Notes: generated by a model from the letters alone, not told the origin. Counted from the stretch's first letter, positions 35,655-45,620 are shown. The stretch is DNA of 51,702 nt from Bacillota bacterium (GCA_009786175.1 WQTQ01000239.1:1-51702), one strand, 5' to 3'. Numbers and translations are program-made.

Positions 35655-37109
35655 ATGAAAATCTTATTTATCAATCCAGCGATAAGCATAGAAGAGCCTG
35701 ATGCTATTTGGGCATCGTCACTTAAGCACAATTTGTTTGGAAAGATGAGTTTTATTCCAAGAGCCGCACCTATGGTGTTAGCGGCTGTAACGCCTCCTGA
35801 ATACAGCTTTACTTACTTGGACGAAGATATTGATGAGTTGCATTTCGATAAGGTCGATGCTGACCTTATTGCCATCACAATGATGACAGTTCAAGCCAAG
35901 CGAGCCTATAATCTTGCCGATGAATTCAGGCGAAGAGGTTATCCTGTTATTTTGGGAGGAATCCATGCATCATCATGCCCGGATGAAGCAGCACTTCATG
36001 CTGATGCAATTTGTGTCGGCGAAGGTGAAAACTCTTGGCCTGTTATGCTGGATGATTTTGCAAAGGGGAGACTGAAAAAATTCTATCATGCAAAAGATTA
36101 TCCCCCTGTAACGAAACTAAGCTCTCCAAGAGTCGATATTGTTAATCATGACTCATACTCTGTCTTTCCGCTCCAAGCTACAAAAGGATGTCCTTATCAC
36201 TGCGATTTCTGCTGCATATCATTTTCAAGCGGCCACAAATATAGGACAAAACCCATAGAGCAGGTTGTGGCGGAAATAAAAGAGCTTGAGAAGTACAACA
36301 CAGGCATCCTTAAAAAGCGTTACAATTTCAATGATGACAATTTATATGTTGATAAGGAATATACAATCAAATTGTTTAAAGCCATTATACCCTTAAACAT
36401 TCAATGGATGGGAATGGGTTCAATTAACACCATACAAGATGAAGAAGTTGTAAAGTTAATGGCACAGAGCGGTTGTAGAACCTACGCTATAGGGTTCGAA
36501 TCAATATCTGAAGAGAATCTGCAAGAGGCTAAAAAGAAAAACAGTTCCGTTGCGGAATATAAAAAAGCAGCTCAAGTTTTAATTAAACACGGTATTATTC
36601 CGGCAGGCTATTTCATTTTTGGGTTTGAGCATGACGATATGGATTCTTTTAAACGTACAATAGATTTTGCAATTGAAAACCGCATTATTAATCCGTACTT
36701 TAACATTCTTACTCCATTTCCCGGCACTCAGCTGTATGAGCGCATAAAGGATAGGATATTTGATTGGAATTGGAGCCATTATGGCTCTCTGAAATGTGTT
36801 TACCAACCGGCAACGCTTTCACCGGAGCAATTGGTAGCAGGTTCTTACGGAGCTTCAAGAGAGGTTGCCAGACTTGATATACTTAAAAATCATCTAAAGT
36901 ATTTTTGGTCACATGGCCCTTGGGAGAAAAACCCCAAACTCAAATTTAAAGATAGATTATTTCTTATAATACTTGCGCTAAAAATATGGGGCAAAAAGGA
37001 ACAAAGAAAATTTCTACTTTGGGCAGCATTTAACTCTGCCGCTACCGACACATATCAAATTGTCGCAACAGTGACATTTTATGATATGGCAAAAAGATTT
37101 GTAGTGTAA
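35655..37109 (+). CDS. B12-binding-domain radical SAM enzyme 1 (class B-like)
   Basis: The 484 residues start with a cobalamin-binding-like Rossmann domain (about 1-165: ADLIAITMMTVQ, VILGGIHASSCPDEA, ICVGEGENSWPVML) lacking the DxHxxG lower-ligand motif, as is common in this class. The radical SAM core has C179-x3-C183-x2-C186 (KGCPYHCDFC), followed by the usual GFES and LTPFPGT segments and a DUF4070-like C-terminal region. Relatives include hopanoid methylase-type and other cobalamin radical methylases and some C-C bond-forming lipid enzymes. By eye it groups with the copy at 44096-45607 (NPYF and WSHYG segments, KDRIFD). It sits between synthase subunits, so a role in the same pathway is likely; the site of action on the chain is unknown. 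Confidence 0.9.
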   Translation: MKILFINPAISIEEPDAIWASSLKHNLFGKMSFIPRAAPMVLAAVTPPEYSFTYLDEDIDELHFDKVDADLIAITMMTVQAKRAYNLADEFRRRGYPVILGGIHASSCPDEAALHADAICVGEGENSWPVMLDDFAKGRLKKFYHAKDYPPVTKLSSPRVDIVNHDSYSVFPLQATKGCPYHCDFCCISFSSGHKYRTKPIEQVVAEIKELEKYNTGILKKRYNFNDDNLYVDKEYTIKLFKAIIPLNIQWMGMGSINTIQDEEVVKLMAQSGCRTYAIGFESISEENLQEAKKKNSSVAEYKKAAQVLIKHGIIPAGYFIFGFEHDDMDSFKRTIDFAIENRIINPYFNILTPFPGTQLYERIKDRIFDWNWSHYGSLKCVYQPATLSPEQLVAGSYGASREVARLDILKNHLKYFWSHGPWEKNPKLKFKDRLFLIILALKIWGKKEQRKFLLWAAFNSAATDTYQIVATVTFYDMAKRFVV

Positions 37110-37137
37110 ATTACATGATGTATGAGAGGTTAACTTC

Positions 37138-38136
37138 ATGGCAAAAGTTGAACTAGCAATTATTGGCTTAGGTTTTCACGCAGGAGAATTTAATTCGGTT
37201 GAAAACTTTATGAAAGGTCTTATGATGTCAAAGCAGGCTTTTCATCCGGGTTTGAAAGATAATGAGTCTTATCTTTCAGATAAGGATGAGCTTATTAACA
37301 AAACTGTTTCAGAAGCTCTGGAGGACTCTAATCTTTCGATGGGTGAGAGAAAGGATACAGCGTTTATTTTGCATTGTGCTTCTTCTCCGGAAGAAAAATT
37401 GTTTTGTATCGGCGGAGAGTCAGCACTTGTTTCATCTAATTTTAATTTAGGCGGCCCTGCCTATACCATTTATGACGGAGAAAATTCCATATTTCGCGGG
37501 TTATCACTTGCAGAACACTTAATCATGGAGAAATTAGCCTCTACCATTATAGTCTGTATGGCTCCGCCTATTGATGGTACGCAGGATAAAGCTGAAGGTT
37601 CTGTAGTTTTAATTCTAAAAGAAAAAACCCTTGCACTTAGAAACCATAATAAAATTTATGCTGCAATAAGCGGGCTTAAAATTGGCGAAGGTATGGCAGC
37701 GGAAGGGTTGCAAAATGAAGATTTTGTGGCCGGTGAACTTGTTCACTCTCTAAATATCGCAGCCATCGGAAAGGATGATTTACGCACTATTGAAATTTCA
37801 GGGAAAGGATGCTCTAAATATAGTCAAACGATTAACACTGTTTGCAGGAAGAGGCTTGAAAACAAATTGAGAAAAGATAACCTCTTTTATTCTGATACGG
37901 ACAGCTGGTTTGGAAGCGGGACAAACATTTCAGTTGCGGCTTCGTTTGTGAAGCAAGCTTTACAGCTGCTCTTTTTTCATATTTTCATTTACAGTCCCGA
38001 AACCGCAGGTGCCCCGGGCTTTTTCATAGAGCGTGACCCTTCCATGTGGATTAACCAGGGGAAAAGAGAGCGGCTGCTATTACATCTGATTCAAACGACT
38101 ATCAGACAGGCGGATATGTCGGTTTTGCGGTGTTGA
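37138..38136 (+). CDS. KS-like (chain-length-factor/PfaB N-terminal-type) subunit, Cys replaced by Glu
   Basis: The 332 residues form a shortened thiolase-fold protein whose start (AIIGLGFHAGEFNSVENFMKG) matches the second KS-like domain of the 31801-35637 protein (AITGMGLHIGKFKSVEEFLQG). At the nucleophile position it reads AYTIYDGENS, placing E115 where Cys would be. The HGT and GHT histidine motifs of an active ketosynthase are not evident. It is probably a non-condensing partner. The next gene, encoding AT-DH-DH, starts 7 bp before this stop in another frame. In PfaB, a KS-like domain and an AT are one protein, so this looks like a split version. RBS GAGAGG precedes the ATG. Confidence 0.8.
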   Translation: MAKVELAIIGLGFHAGEFNSVENFMKGLMMSKQAFHPGLKDNESYLSDKDELINKTVSEALEDSNLSMGERKDTAFILHCASSPEEKLFCIGGESALVSSNFNLGGPAYTIYDGENSIFRGLSLAEHLIMEKLASTIIVCMAPPIDGTQDKAEGSVVLILKEKTLALRNHNKIYAAISGLKIGEGMAAEGLQNEDFVAGELVHSLNIAAIGKDDLRTIEISGKGCSKYSQTINTVCRKRLENKLRKDNLFYSDTDSWFGSGTNISVAASFVKQALQLLFFHIFIYSPETAGAPGFFIERDPSMWINQGKRERLLLHLIQTTIRQADMSVLRC

Positions 38137-40898
38137 CGGAATGCATTGATACAATGCTGGAAGACAATGGTTGTGATTGCGATTTGGCACTGTTGCCTCT
38201 TGCATGTAATAGTCCTGATGATTTGTGTCTTAAGCTTATTGAGCTGCAAAAAAAGCTTAAATCACCGAACGGGATTAAAAACATTTGGAATGACGCATGG
38301 AAAGAGTATAAAGCTACTCATATGTTATCTTCATATACTGCAGTTTTGGCGTTCGACTCAAAAGATGGTCTTGATAAGGAGATTGTATCCTTACTTTCTG
38401 CAGTGGGAAATTTAGACGGCAGCAAAAACTTTAACTCTGACTTCCGTTATGAAAGTACACAGGGTTCACACTTTACTGCCGCACCTTATGGTAAAGATGC
38501 AAAAGTAGTCTATATGAATCCGCCGGGCAGTGCGCAGTATCTGTTACTTTTCTTTGAAATGCTTGCACTTTTCCCAAGTTACCGAAATAGATATGCAAAT
38601 TTCCTTAACAGCAAGTTCTTTAGCGAGATAGATAAAATGGATTTTCGATTTGGAAGATTTGCTATAGAGATGTGCATGATTGGTATTGTAAATACAATTG
38701 CACGCGAACGTCTTGGTTTATCACCTCATATTTTGACCGGCGCAAGCCTTGGGGAAATTGCTTCATTATTCTCTTATGACTGCATTGATCACAATCTTGA
38801 AGGTGGGCATGATCAATCGACACTTAAGCTTCTAAAAGCTTTCAATGAAGTATACACATATCGCAGCTATGATATGACTATAAGGTATATAAAAGCTCCG
38901 CTTACAGCGATAAGGGAAGCTCTTATCGGATCACATTGGGAGAATGACATTTATATCCTTCTTGAAGCTTCGCCTGGGGGTGCTTTTATAAGTGGACGCC
39001 CAGAGAAAATTCAGCTTATGCTTGAAGAAACTGGTTTTATTAATTGGGTACTAGATCTTAATTCTCATGTACACACCCCAATACTTGACCAATTTTATGA
39101 ATATTTGTATAACACCGCAATTGAATGCAAAAACACCTTTAAGCCCGATCTTGATGTACAGATTTACAGTGCGTACTATAGAAAGCCGGTTGAAAATACC
39201 GTTGAAGCCATAGCTGAGTATGCTGCTTCTGTACTAATTAAGCCCTGTTATTTTTATGGCCTTTTGGAATTGGTTTATGAAAGGGGCAGCCGCGTATTTG
39301 TGGATATGGGTACGGGCGGAAGCTGTTTAGCATGGGCACAAGAGACATTTGCGGACAGAGATACCCTTTGCTTTTCAATATATCCGTCATTTGTAAATTC
39401 CAAAACAAGCATACTGCTGACTTCTGCAAAGCTCATATCTAACCGCGTTAATATTGATTTGGATGCCCTGGTAAACTCTTTTAAACATTCATTTATGGAA
39501 AGCTGTGAAGATTTTAACAGTGTTGCAACAGTTGTTGAACCTTTAGAAAAATCTCAAGATGCGGCATTAACCCCAAAGCCCGTTACCAGCGATAATGTAC
39601 AAAGTAATGTTCAAAGAACAGTTTTTGGAGTACCGAAGTACAGGCACAAGGGTTTCTATAATAATGCGTATGCATACAGCTTATATCTGGAAAACGAAAA
39701 GCTCTTACTTGCAAAAATAAGGCAAATGCAGCAAAAATCTAAAGCTTATGTATGGGATTATCATGACATATTAGAAATTACAGGCGGTGCGCCTTCGAAG
39801 ATTTGGGGCAAGCGTTACAGCAGTCTTGACTCATTAACAAAACGCGCAAGGATGCCATTGCCCCCATTCATGTTTGTTACCAGGATTATCAATATTGATG
39901 CTGAGTTTGGGGAATTCAAGCCCTCATCCATAGAAATAGAGCTTGACATAACGGATGACTGTATCATGATGATGTCTCCAAGCACAATTTCATATGTCCT
40001 TTTAACAGAATCATCACATGTTGCGATTTTCTTGTTGGCATACATCGGTATAGATTTACTCTATGATGGAGAAGTAAGTTATCGAATATTAAACACTCAA
40101 GAAGCCCTGCATAGCGACTTCCCTATTAAAGGGGACACAATACGCGCTAAATTAGAGTTTGTTGAGTTTACAAAAAATGGTTCAACTACTCTTATAAAAT
40201 CAAAATTCATTTGTCATAAAAAAGATGAACTTTTGATGACCATGGATTTAATGGGCGGGTTTTTTACAGAAGATGAGCTTCGAAACACAAAGGGAATCTT
40301 ACCTTCTATAAAGCCGAATCTAAAAAAGGTGAAGCCTTTATTAACTAAAATGAAGCCGCTTAAGAATCTTAAATTAGATTTGGATGCGTTTTATAACGGG
40401 AAATACGGTGCAAAAATATATCCGACCCGTACATCGGCTGAGGCAGAGTACCTATATGTACATCCGAAAATTAGGATGCTTGATAGAGTTACGACAGTTG
40501 ATTTTGAAGGCGGTGACTACGGATTGGGCCTGATTGTTGCCGAAAAGGATGTTAGTGAGAATCATTGGTCTTTTGACGTACACTTTAAAAATGACCCTGT
40601 GTTTCCGGGCAGCTTGCTTGCAGAGGCCGGAAATCATATTCAATTGGTGTTTGCGTTGAATGCAGGCTATATCGGTGACGGCAACTATATTTTGAGATGT
40701 AAAAATGGGCTTCTTATTAAGTCAGTATTTAGGGGACAAGTACGACGTGTTGAGTCCGTACTGCGCTTCGAACAGCATTTTAAAGAAATCACGGAGACTG
40801 ATACAGGGGTTATTATAGTATCGGACAGTAATGTGTTTTGGCAAGGAAGTCATATATCCAGAACAGAAAACCTTTCTTTAGTGATTGAACAACGATAA
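38130..40898 (+). CDS. Acyltransferase plus two hot-dog dehydratase domains (PfaB AT fused to PfaC DH-DH)
   Basis: The protein has 922 residues. After a pre-AT linker (1-125) comes an acyltransferase (about 125-440) with VVYMNPPGSAQY and G204-A-S206-L-G (in place of GHSxG), then two FabA-like hot-dog domains. The first (about 560-705) shows RARMPLPPFMFV and ESSHVAIFLLAYIGID, as in PfaC DH1. The second (about 760-915) has ENHWSFDVHFKNDPVFPGS with H818 and D822, an intact dehydratase site. It would transfer acyl groups and dehydrate or isomerise hydroxyacyl-ACP. The start is the GTG at 38130 or the adjacent TTG, inside the end of the upstream KS-like gene; no good RBS is seen, so expression depends on coupling or on frameshifting. 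Confidence 0.85.
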   Translation: MLTECIDTMLEDNGCDCDLALLPLACNSPDDLCLKLIELQKKLKSPNGIKNIWNDAWKEYKATHMLSSYTAVLAFDSKDGLDKEIVSLLSAVGNLDGSKNFNSDFRYESTQGSHFTAAPYGKDAKVVYMNPPGSAQYLLLFFEMLALFPSYRNRYANFLNSKFFSEIDKMDFRFGRFAIEMCMIGIVNTIARERLGLSPHILTGASLGEIASLFSYDCIDHNLEGGHDQSTLKLLKAFNEVYTYRSYDMTIRYIKAPLTAIREALIGSHWENDIYILLEASPGGAFISGRPEKIQLMLEETGFINWVLDLNSHVHTPILDQFYEYLYNTAIECKNTFKPDLDVQIYSAYYRKPVENTVEAIAEYAASVLIKPCYFYGLLELVYERGSRVFVDMGTGGSCLAWAQETFADRDTLCFSIYPSFVNSKTSILLTSAKLISNRVNIDLDALVNSFKHSFMESCEDFNSVATVVEPLEKSQDAALTPKPVTSDNVQSNVQRTVFGVPKYRHKGFYNNAYAYSLYLENEKLLLAKIRQMQQKSKAYVWDYHDILEITGGAPSKIWGKRYSSLDSLTKRARMPLPPFMFVTRIINIDAEFGEFKPSSIEIELDITDDCIMMMSPSTISYVLLTESSHVAIFLLAYIGIDLLYDGEVSYRILNTQEALHSDFPIKGDTIRAKLEFVEFTKNGSTTLIKSKFICHKKDELLMTMDLMGGFFTEDELRNTKGILPSIKPNLKKVKPLLTKMKPLKNLKLDLDAFYNGKYGAKIYPTRTSAEAEYLYVHPKIRMLDRVTTVDFEGGDYGLGLIVAEKDVSENHWSFDVHFKNDPVFPGSLLAEAGNHIQLVFALNAGYIGDGNYILRCKNGLLIKSVFRGQVRRVESVLRFEQHFKEITETDTGVIIVSDSNVFWQGSHISRTENLSLVIEQR

Positions 40899-40927
40899 GC
40901 TATTTTTTAGTAGGGAGTATGATAAAA

Positions 40928-42463
40928 TTGAAAAAAATTGTTTTTATTCATCCGAGAAGTAAGTTACAAATTGAGTATTGGTCTTCCGAGGTGTTAAATT
41001 TACTAATGAACCGTGCCACATCTTCGTCACTAAAATTGGCACCGATGATTTTTGCAGCTATAACACCACCCATTTACGAATTTATCTATGTGGATGAAGA
41101 AATTGAAGAGATCGATTTTCAGATGGATGCAGATTTAGTTGCCATTACAGCCATGACGGGGCAGATCAATCGTGCTTATGAGATAGCCGATCAATTTCGC
41201 AGTGCGAAAATCCCTGTTGTAATTGGTGGGATTCATGCATCAGTACTTCCGGATGAAGTGGGCCAGCATTGTGATGTAGTTATGATTGGTGAAGGTGAAA
41301 ATATATGGCCGGCAATGCTTGAAGACTTTGAACATGGAACACTTAAGAAAGTTTATGCAGCCAAAGACTACCCCAAAGTGGAGTATCTCCCAAGCCCCAA
41401 AATTGATGTTGTTAAACATGAACATTATTTAATGTTCCCCTTGCAAGCCACTCGCGGATGTCCTTATGAATGTGAATTTTGTTCGATTAAACACTCCGCA
41501 GGGCATCATTACCGAATGAAGCCAATAGAGCAGGTTATTGCCGAAATTAAGGCGTATGAAAAATATAATAAAAAGACCTTTGGGGTCTATAAAAAGAGTT
41601 ATGTTCTGGTTGATGATAATCTGTACGTTAACCGGGAATATGCCAAGAAGCTGTTTACTGCTATGAGTGAGCTTGATATTTCTTGGATGGGCCAAGGAAC
41701 TTTAGATACTGCATTTGATGAAGAAATACTTACCCTGATGGCGAAAAGTGGTTGTAAGACATATGCTATTGGTTTTGAATCGTTCTCGGATGAAACACTC
41801 AGAGAAGTTAATAAGCCGAAAGTCCACAATATAGATAACTATGATACTGCGATAAAAAATTTGATCCGTCATGGGATTATGCCGGCCGGATTTTTAATTT
41901 ATGGATTTGATAATGACGATGTTAATATTTTTCAAAAAACTATTGACATTATCCAAGAAAAGCATCTTATACAGGCTCATTTTAATCTTTTAACGCCATA
42001 TCCCGGCACGAAGCTTTACGATCGAATTAATGGCGAAGGAAGAATTATCGACCAAAACTGGGATAACTATATTAATATGAAAACTGTATTCGAACCCAAA
42101 CAAATGAGTCCTGCTACTCTTGAAGCGGGATTAAACTGGACCGTAAAAAAGTTTGCTACTTTTGATACGATGGTTAAGCTGTTAGGCTATTTTTGGAGTC
42201 AAGGGCCGTGGCCAAATAACAAAACCCTTAGCCTGCGGGAGCGTATGATTTTGATTATGATGGGTTTAAAGCTGCGAAAATACAGTAAGGGAATGTGTAA
42301 ATTTTTGTTCTGGGCGGCACGTCAGAAAAATGCGTGCAGTTTTGGCACTATTCTTGCGGGAATTGTTGTTTTCGAGGTAGTGGAAAAAGCCAGAGGACAC
42401 CTGGAGCGGCTAATAGCGGTAGAAGGAAACGATATTCCGGCATACATGAAGGCCAAGGATTAA
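40928..42463 (+). CDS. B12-binding-domain radical SAM enzyme 2
   Basis: I start at TTG 40928, giving (M)KKIVFIHPR like its paralogs and a 10-nt spacing from GGGAG (40913-40917); an ATG at 40919 is too close to that RBS. The 511-residue product has the B12-type domain (ADLVAITAMTGQ, VVIGGIHASVLPDE, MIGEGENIWPAML) and the radical SAM motif RGCPYECEFC. The C-terminal region includes the SQGPWPNNK segment shared with copies 3 and 5, with which it groups by eye. As for the other copies, the DxHxxG motif is absent and no second Fe-S motif of SPASM type is seen. Its substrate is presumed to be the synthase product. Confidence 0.9.
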   Translation: MKKIVFIHPRSKLQIEYWSSEVLNLLMNRATSSSLKLAPMIFAAITPPIYEFIYVDEEIEEIDFQMDADLVAITAMTGQINRAYEIADQFRSAKIPVVIGGIHASVLPDEVGQHCDVVMIGEGENIWPAMLEDFEHGTLKKVYAAKDYPKVEYLPSPKIDVVKHEHYLMFPLQATRGCPYECEFCSIKHSAGHHYRMKPIEQVIAEIKAYEKYNKKTFGVYKKSYVLVDDNLYVNREYAKKLFTAMSELDISWMGQGTLDTAFDEEILTLMAKSGCKTYAIGFESFSDETLREVNKPKVHNIDNYDTAIKNLIRHGIMPAGFLIYGFDNDDVNIFQKTIDIIQEKHLIQAHFNLLTPYPGTKLYDRINGEGRIIDQNWDNYINMKTVFEPKQMSPATLEAGLNWTVKKFATFDTMVKLLGYFWSQGPWPNNKTLSLRERMILIMMGLKLRKYSKGMCKFLFWAARQKNACSFGTILAGIVVFEVVEKARGHLERLIAVEGNDIPAYMKAKD

Positions 42464-42512
42464 CGAAAGAGCAATGGGCCTAAAATATGAACAGATTGCA
42501 GAGGTGAAAGAG

Positions 42513-44024
42513 TTGAAAAAAATAATTTTTATTAACCCCGCAGTGCCTAAATTAGAGCGCGGTGTTTTTGCATCCAATGCGTTAGGCGTGTTGATGGATC
42601 ACCCTATATCATCAACACTTAAATTATCCGCTATGGTTTTTGCTGAAATAACTCCCTCAACTTATGAATTTATTTATATTGATGAGGAGATTGAGAAAAT
42701 TGATTTCGAAATGGATGCAGACCTTGTGGCAATAACGGCCATGACCGTTCAAGCTAGTAGGGCATACCAAATTTCAGAGCGTTTTCGCAGCCGTGGAATA
42801 CCTGTAGTTATCGGAGGGATTCATGCTTCTGTATTACCTGAAGAGGTTAAGGAACATTGCGACGCTGTAGCAATAGGCGAAGGGGAAAACATATGGCCTG
42901 AAATGCTTAAAGATTTTGAACAGGACATGCTGAAAGAATTCTACAATGCAAAAGATTATCCACCGGTAGATAAGCTTACAAGCCCCAGAGTTGATGTTGT
43001 CAAACATGACTATTATTTACTTCTCCCGTTGCAAGCAACAAGAGGGTGTCCGTATGACTGCGAGTTTTGCTCTATTAAATTTTCTGCTGGGCACAAGTAT
43101 AGAATGAAACCGGTTGAACAGGTAGTCGCTGAGATCAAAGAGTATGAGAAGTACAACAAAAAGAGACTTGGCGGATTTAAAAAAGGTTATGTATTCGTTG
43201 ATGATAACCTTTATGTAAACCGTGAATATGTCAAAAAATTATTCACCGCCATGAATGGCTTGGGTATCTCATGGACAGGGCAAGGAACCATTAATATGGC
43301 CTTTGATGACGAAATACTGACACTTATGGCGGCCAGTGGGTGCAAGACTTACAGTATTGGCTTTGAGTCCATCTCGGAAGAGTCTTTAAAGGAAGCAAAT
43401 AAGCCAAAAATTAATAAAACAAATGATTACGCTGCTGCAATTGGAAACCTGATTCGCCATGGCATAATTCCTGCCGGGTATTTTATCTATGGTTTTGATG
43501 GTGATGATAAGGGAGTTTTTCAAAAAACTGTTGACTTTGCATATAAGAGTCATCTGCTTCAGCCTTCTTTTAATGTTTTAACACCATACCCGGGTACAAG
43601 GCTTTACGACAGGCTTAAAGCAGAAGGACGAATTTTTGATAACAATTGGGAACATTACAATACATCTAAATGCGTATTTACACCGAAACATATAGAGCCG
43701 CCTATGCTTGATGACGGGGCAATGTGGTCATCAAAACAGCTTGCCGACTTTGAAGTAATTAAGGCACAGCTTAGCTATTTTTGGAGTCAAGGACCATGGC
43801 CAACAATTAAAAGGCTTACTTTATTGGAGAGGGCTGCTTTGTTTGGACTTGCTATGAAATTACGAAAACATGGTAACAAATTTTACAAGTTTTTAATGTG
43901 GGCAGCACGCCAAAAAAATGCACAGGACTTTAGCACGATTATTGCCGCCCTTGTAATACACGAAGCAGTAATTGGAGCTAAGGGTGGGGAATCCTTCGAA
44001 AGCTACGTAAAATCAGGGGAGTGA
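42513..44024 (+). CDS. B12-binding-domain radical SAM enzyme 3
   Basis: The start TTG 42513 is preceded by GAGGTGA (42501-42507) and yields (M)KKIIFINPAVPK, matching paralogs; an upstream in-frame ATG at 42474 lies outside the homology. The 503 residues contain the B12-type domain (VVIGGIHASVLPEEV, AIGEGENIWPEML), radical SAM RGCPYDCEFC, then SIGFESISEE, LTPYPGT and SQGPWP. It is closest by eye to copies 2 and 5 (SAGHKYRMKP and NKPKINKTN segments). Tandem placement directly after copy 2 suggests duplication and divergence. Confidence 0.9.
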   Translation: MKKIIFINPAVPKLERGVFASNALGVLMDHPISSTLKLSAMVFAEITPSTYEFIYIDEEIEKIDFEMDADLVAITAMTVQASRAYQISERFRSRGIPVVIGGIHASVLPEEVKEHCDAVAIGEGENIWPEMLKDFEQDMLKEFYNAKDYPPVDKLTSPRVDVVKHDYYLLLPLQATRGCPYDCEFCSIKFSAGHKYRMKPVEQVVAEIKEYEKYNKKRLGGFKKGYVFVDDNLYVNREYVKKLFTAMNGLGISWTGQGTINMAFDDEILTLMAASGCKTYSIGFESISEESLKEANKPKINKTNDYAAAIGNLIRHGIIPAGYFIYGFDGDDKGVFQKTVDFAYKSHLLQPSFNVLTPYPGTRLYDRLKAEGRIFDNNWEHYNTSKCVFTPKHIEPPMLDDGAMWSSKQLADFEVIKAQLSYFWSQGPWPTIKRLTLLERAALFGLAMKLRKHGNKFYKFLMWAARQKNAQDFSTIIAALVIHEAVIGAKGGESFESYVKSGE

Positions 44025-44095
44025 TTGCAAGTTATCACAGAACATAATCCAGAGACACCTATGATAAAAACTAAATTTTACAGGAGGAACTACCA

Positions 44096-45607
44096 ATGAG
44101 TCGTATTGTGTTTATTAATCCTTCGGTTGACAAGTATGCCGAAATAAAATTGTGGGAATCAGAATTGATAGACTATATTGCCGGAGAGTCAAGGACAGTT
44201 ATGCCAAGGCTGGCACCTATGCTTTTGGCTGCATTAACTCCCGAAAAACATAGCTTCGTTTACATCGATGAAGAAATTGAAGATATCGATTTTGACAAAA
44301 TAGAAGCAGACTTAGTTGCTATAGGAACTATGACAATTCAGGCTCCGAGGGCTTATGAAATTGCTGCCCAGTGCCGCAAACGGGGCATGAAAGTTGTAAT
44401 GGGAGGGATTCATGTTTCTGTTTTGCCGGATGAAGCTGCTTTACATGCCGATTCGATTTGCATTGGTGAAGGAGAAAATGTTTGGCCTGTAATGATTGCT
44501 GATTTTGAGGCCGGTAAATTAAAGCCCAGATACAATGCAAAAGATTTTCCGCCTGTAACCACCATGATTAGTCCTCGTATTGACATAATTAAACACAGCC
44601 ACTACTCGATGTATCCTATTATGGCAACTAAGGGGTGTCCTAACGAGTGTGATTTTTGCTCAATTAAATACTCGAGCGGCAACAAGATTCGCAGGAAGCC
44701 TGTCGAGCAAGTAATGCGGGAAATTGAGTCATTTGAAAAGTATAACAACGGGGCTATGAAAAAAGGCTATCAATTTGTTGATGATAACCTTTACATTAAC
44801 CGGGAGTACACAAAAACGCTGTTTAGAGAGCTTAAAAAACAGAATATTTTCTGGCAAGGGCAAGGAACTCTTAATACAGCCAGTGATGATGAAGTTGTAA
44901 AACTTATGGCCGAAAGCGGCTGTCGCAGTTACAGTATCGGCTTTGAGTCGATTTCCGAGGCAAGCTTAAAAGAAGCAAATAAGACCAGCTCGAATCGCGT
45001 TGCAGATTATGAAGGAGCTATAAAAAAGTTAATCCAATATGGCATTACACCGGCAGGCTTTTTTATTTACGGTTTTGACAGTGACGATAAACACGTGTTT
45101 GAAGAAACGTTGAATTATATAAAGAAAATGCACATATTGAACCCGTATTTCAGCGTTTTGACCCCATATCCGGGTACCGGGGTATACGAAAAGGTCAAAG
45201 ACCGTATTTTTGATACTGATTGGTCTCATTATGGTGCAATTTATTCTGTATACACCCCAATTAATATGACTTCGGAGGAACTGGTGTCGGGTTCATATTG
45301 GTCTTCTCATGAAGCTGCAAGTATGGATACGATTAAACAACAGCTTGAATACTTTTGGCTGCAAGGGCCGTGGGATACAAACCCAAGGCTTACTTTCAAG
45401 GATCGTTTATTATTGATTGCCATGGGGCTTAAGCTATGGAAGAGCAAAAAATTTAGAGAGTATACAAAATTCCTATTTTGGGCAGCAGTACATAAGCGTG
45501 CTGTAGACCCATATATGATCATTGCCTCGATTGCTTTTAACCATATGACAAGAAAATTCTTTAGCAAAGGGCGAAACCCTGCCGTTAGTAAACAATCCAC
45601 AAACTAA
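44096..45607 (+). CDS. B12-binding-domain radical SAM enzyme 4
   Basis: An AGGAGG precedes the ATG at 44096. The 503 residues show the B12-type domain (ADLVAIGTMTIQ, VVMGGIHVSVLPDEA, CIGEGENVWPVM) and radical SAM KGCPNECDFC. The C-terminal half (NPYFSVLTPYPGT, KDRIFDTDWSHYG, GSYWSSHEAA) resembles copy 1 more than its immediate neighbours, so the five copies fall into a 1/4 and a 2/3/5 subgroup. A 71-bp spacer separates it from copy 3, the largest gap inside the cluster, with no terminator seen. Confidence 0.9.
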   Translation: MSRIVFINPSVDKYAEIKLWESELIDYIAGESRTVMPRLAPMLLAALTPEKHSFVYIDEEIEDIDFDKIEADLVAIGTMTIQAPRAYEIAAQCRKRGMKVVMGGIHVSVLPDEAALHADSICIGEGENVWPVMIADFEAGKLKPRYNAKDFPPVTTMISPRIDIIKHSHYSMYPIMATKGCPNECDFCSIKYSSGNKIRRKPVEQVMREIESFEKYNNGAMKKGYQFVDDNLYINREYTKTLFRELKKQNIFWQGQGTLNTASDDEVVKLMAESGCRSYSIGFESISEASLKEANKTSSNRVADYEGAIKKLIQYGITPAGFFIYGFDSDDKHVFEETLNYIKKMHILNPYFSVLTPYPGTGVYEKVKDRIFDTDWSHYGAIYSVYTPINMTSEELVSGSYWSSHEAASMDTIKQQLEYFWLQGPWDTNPRLTFKDRLLLIAMGLKLWKSKKFREYTKFLFWAAVHKRAVDPYMIIASIAFNHMTRKFFSKGRNPAVSKQSTN

Positions 45608-45620
45608 GGGAGTTGTAGAC

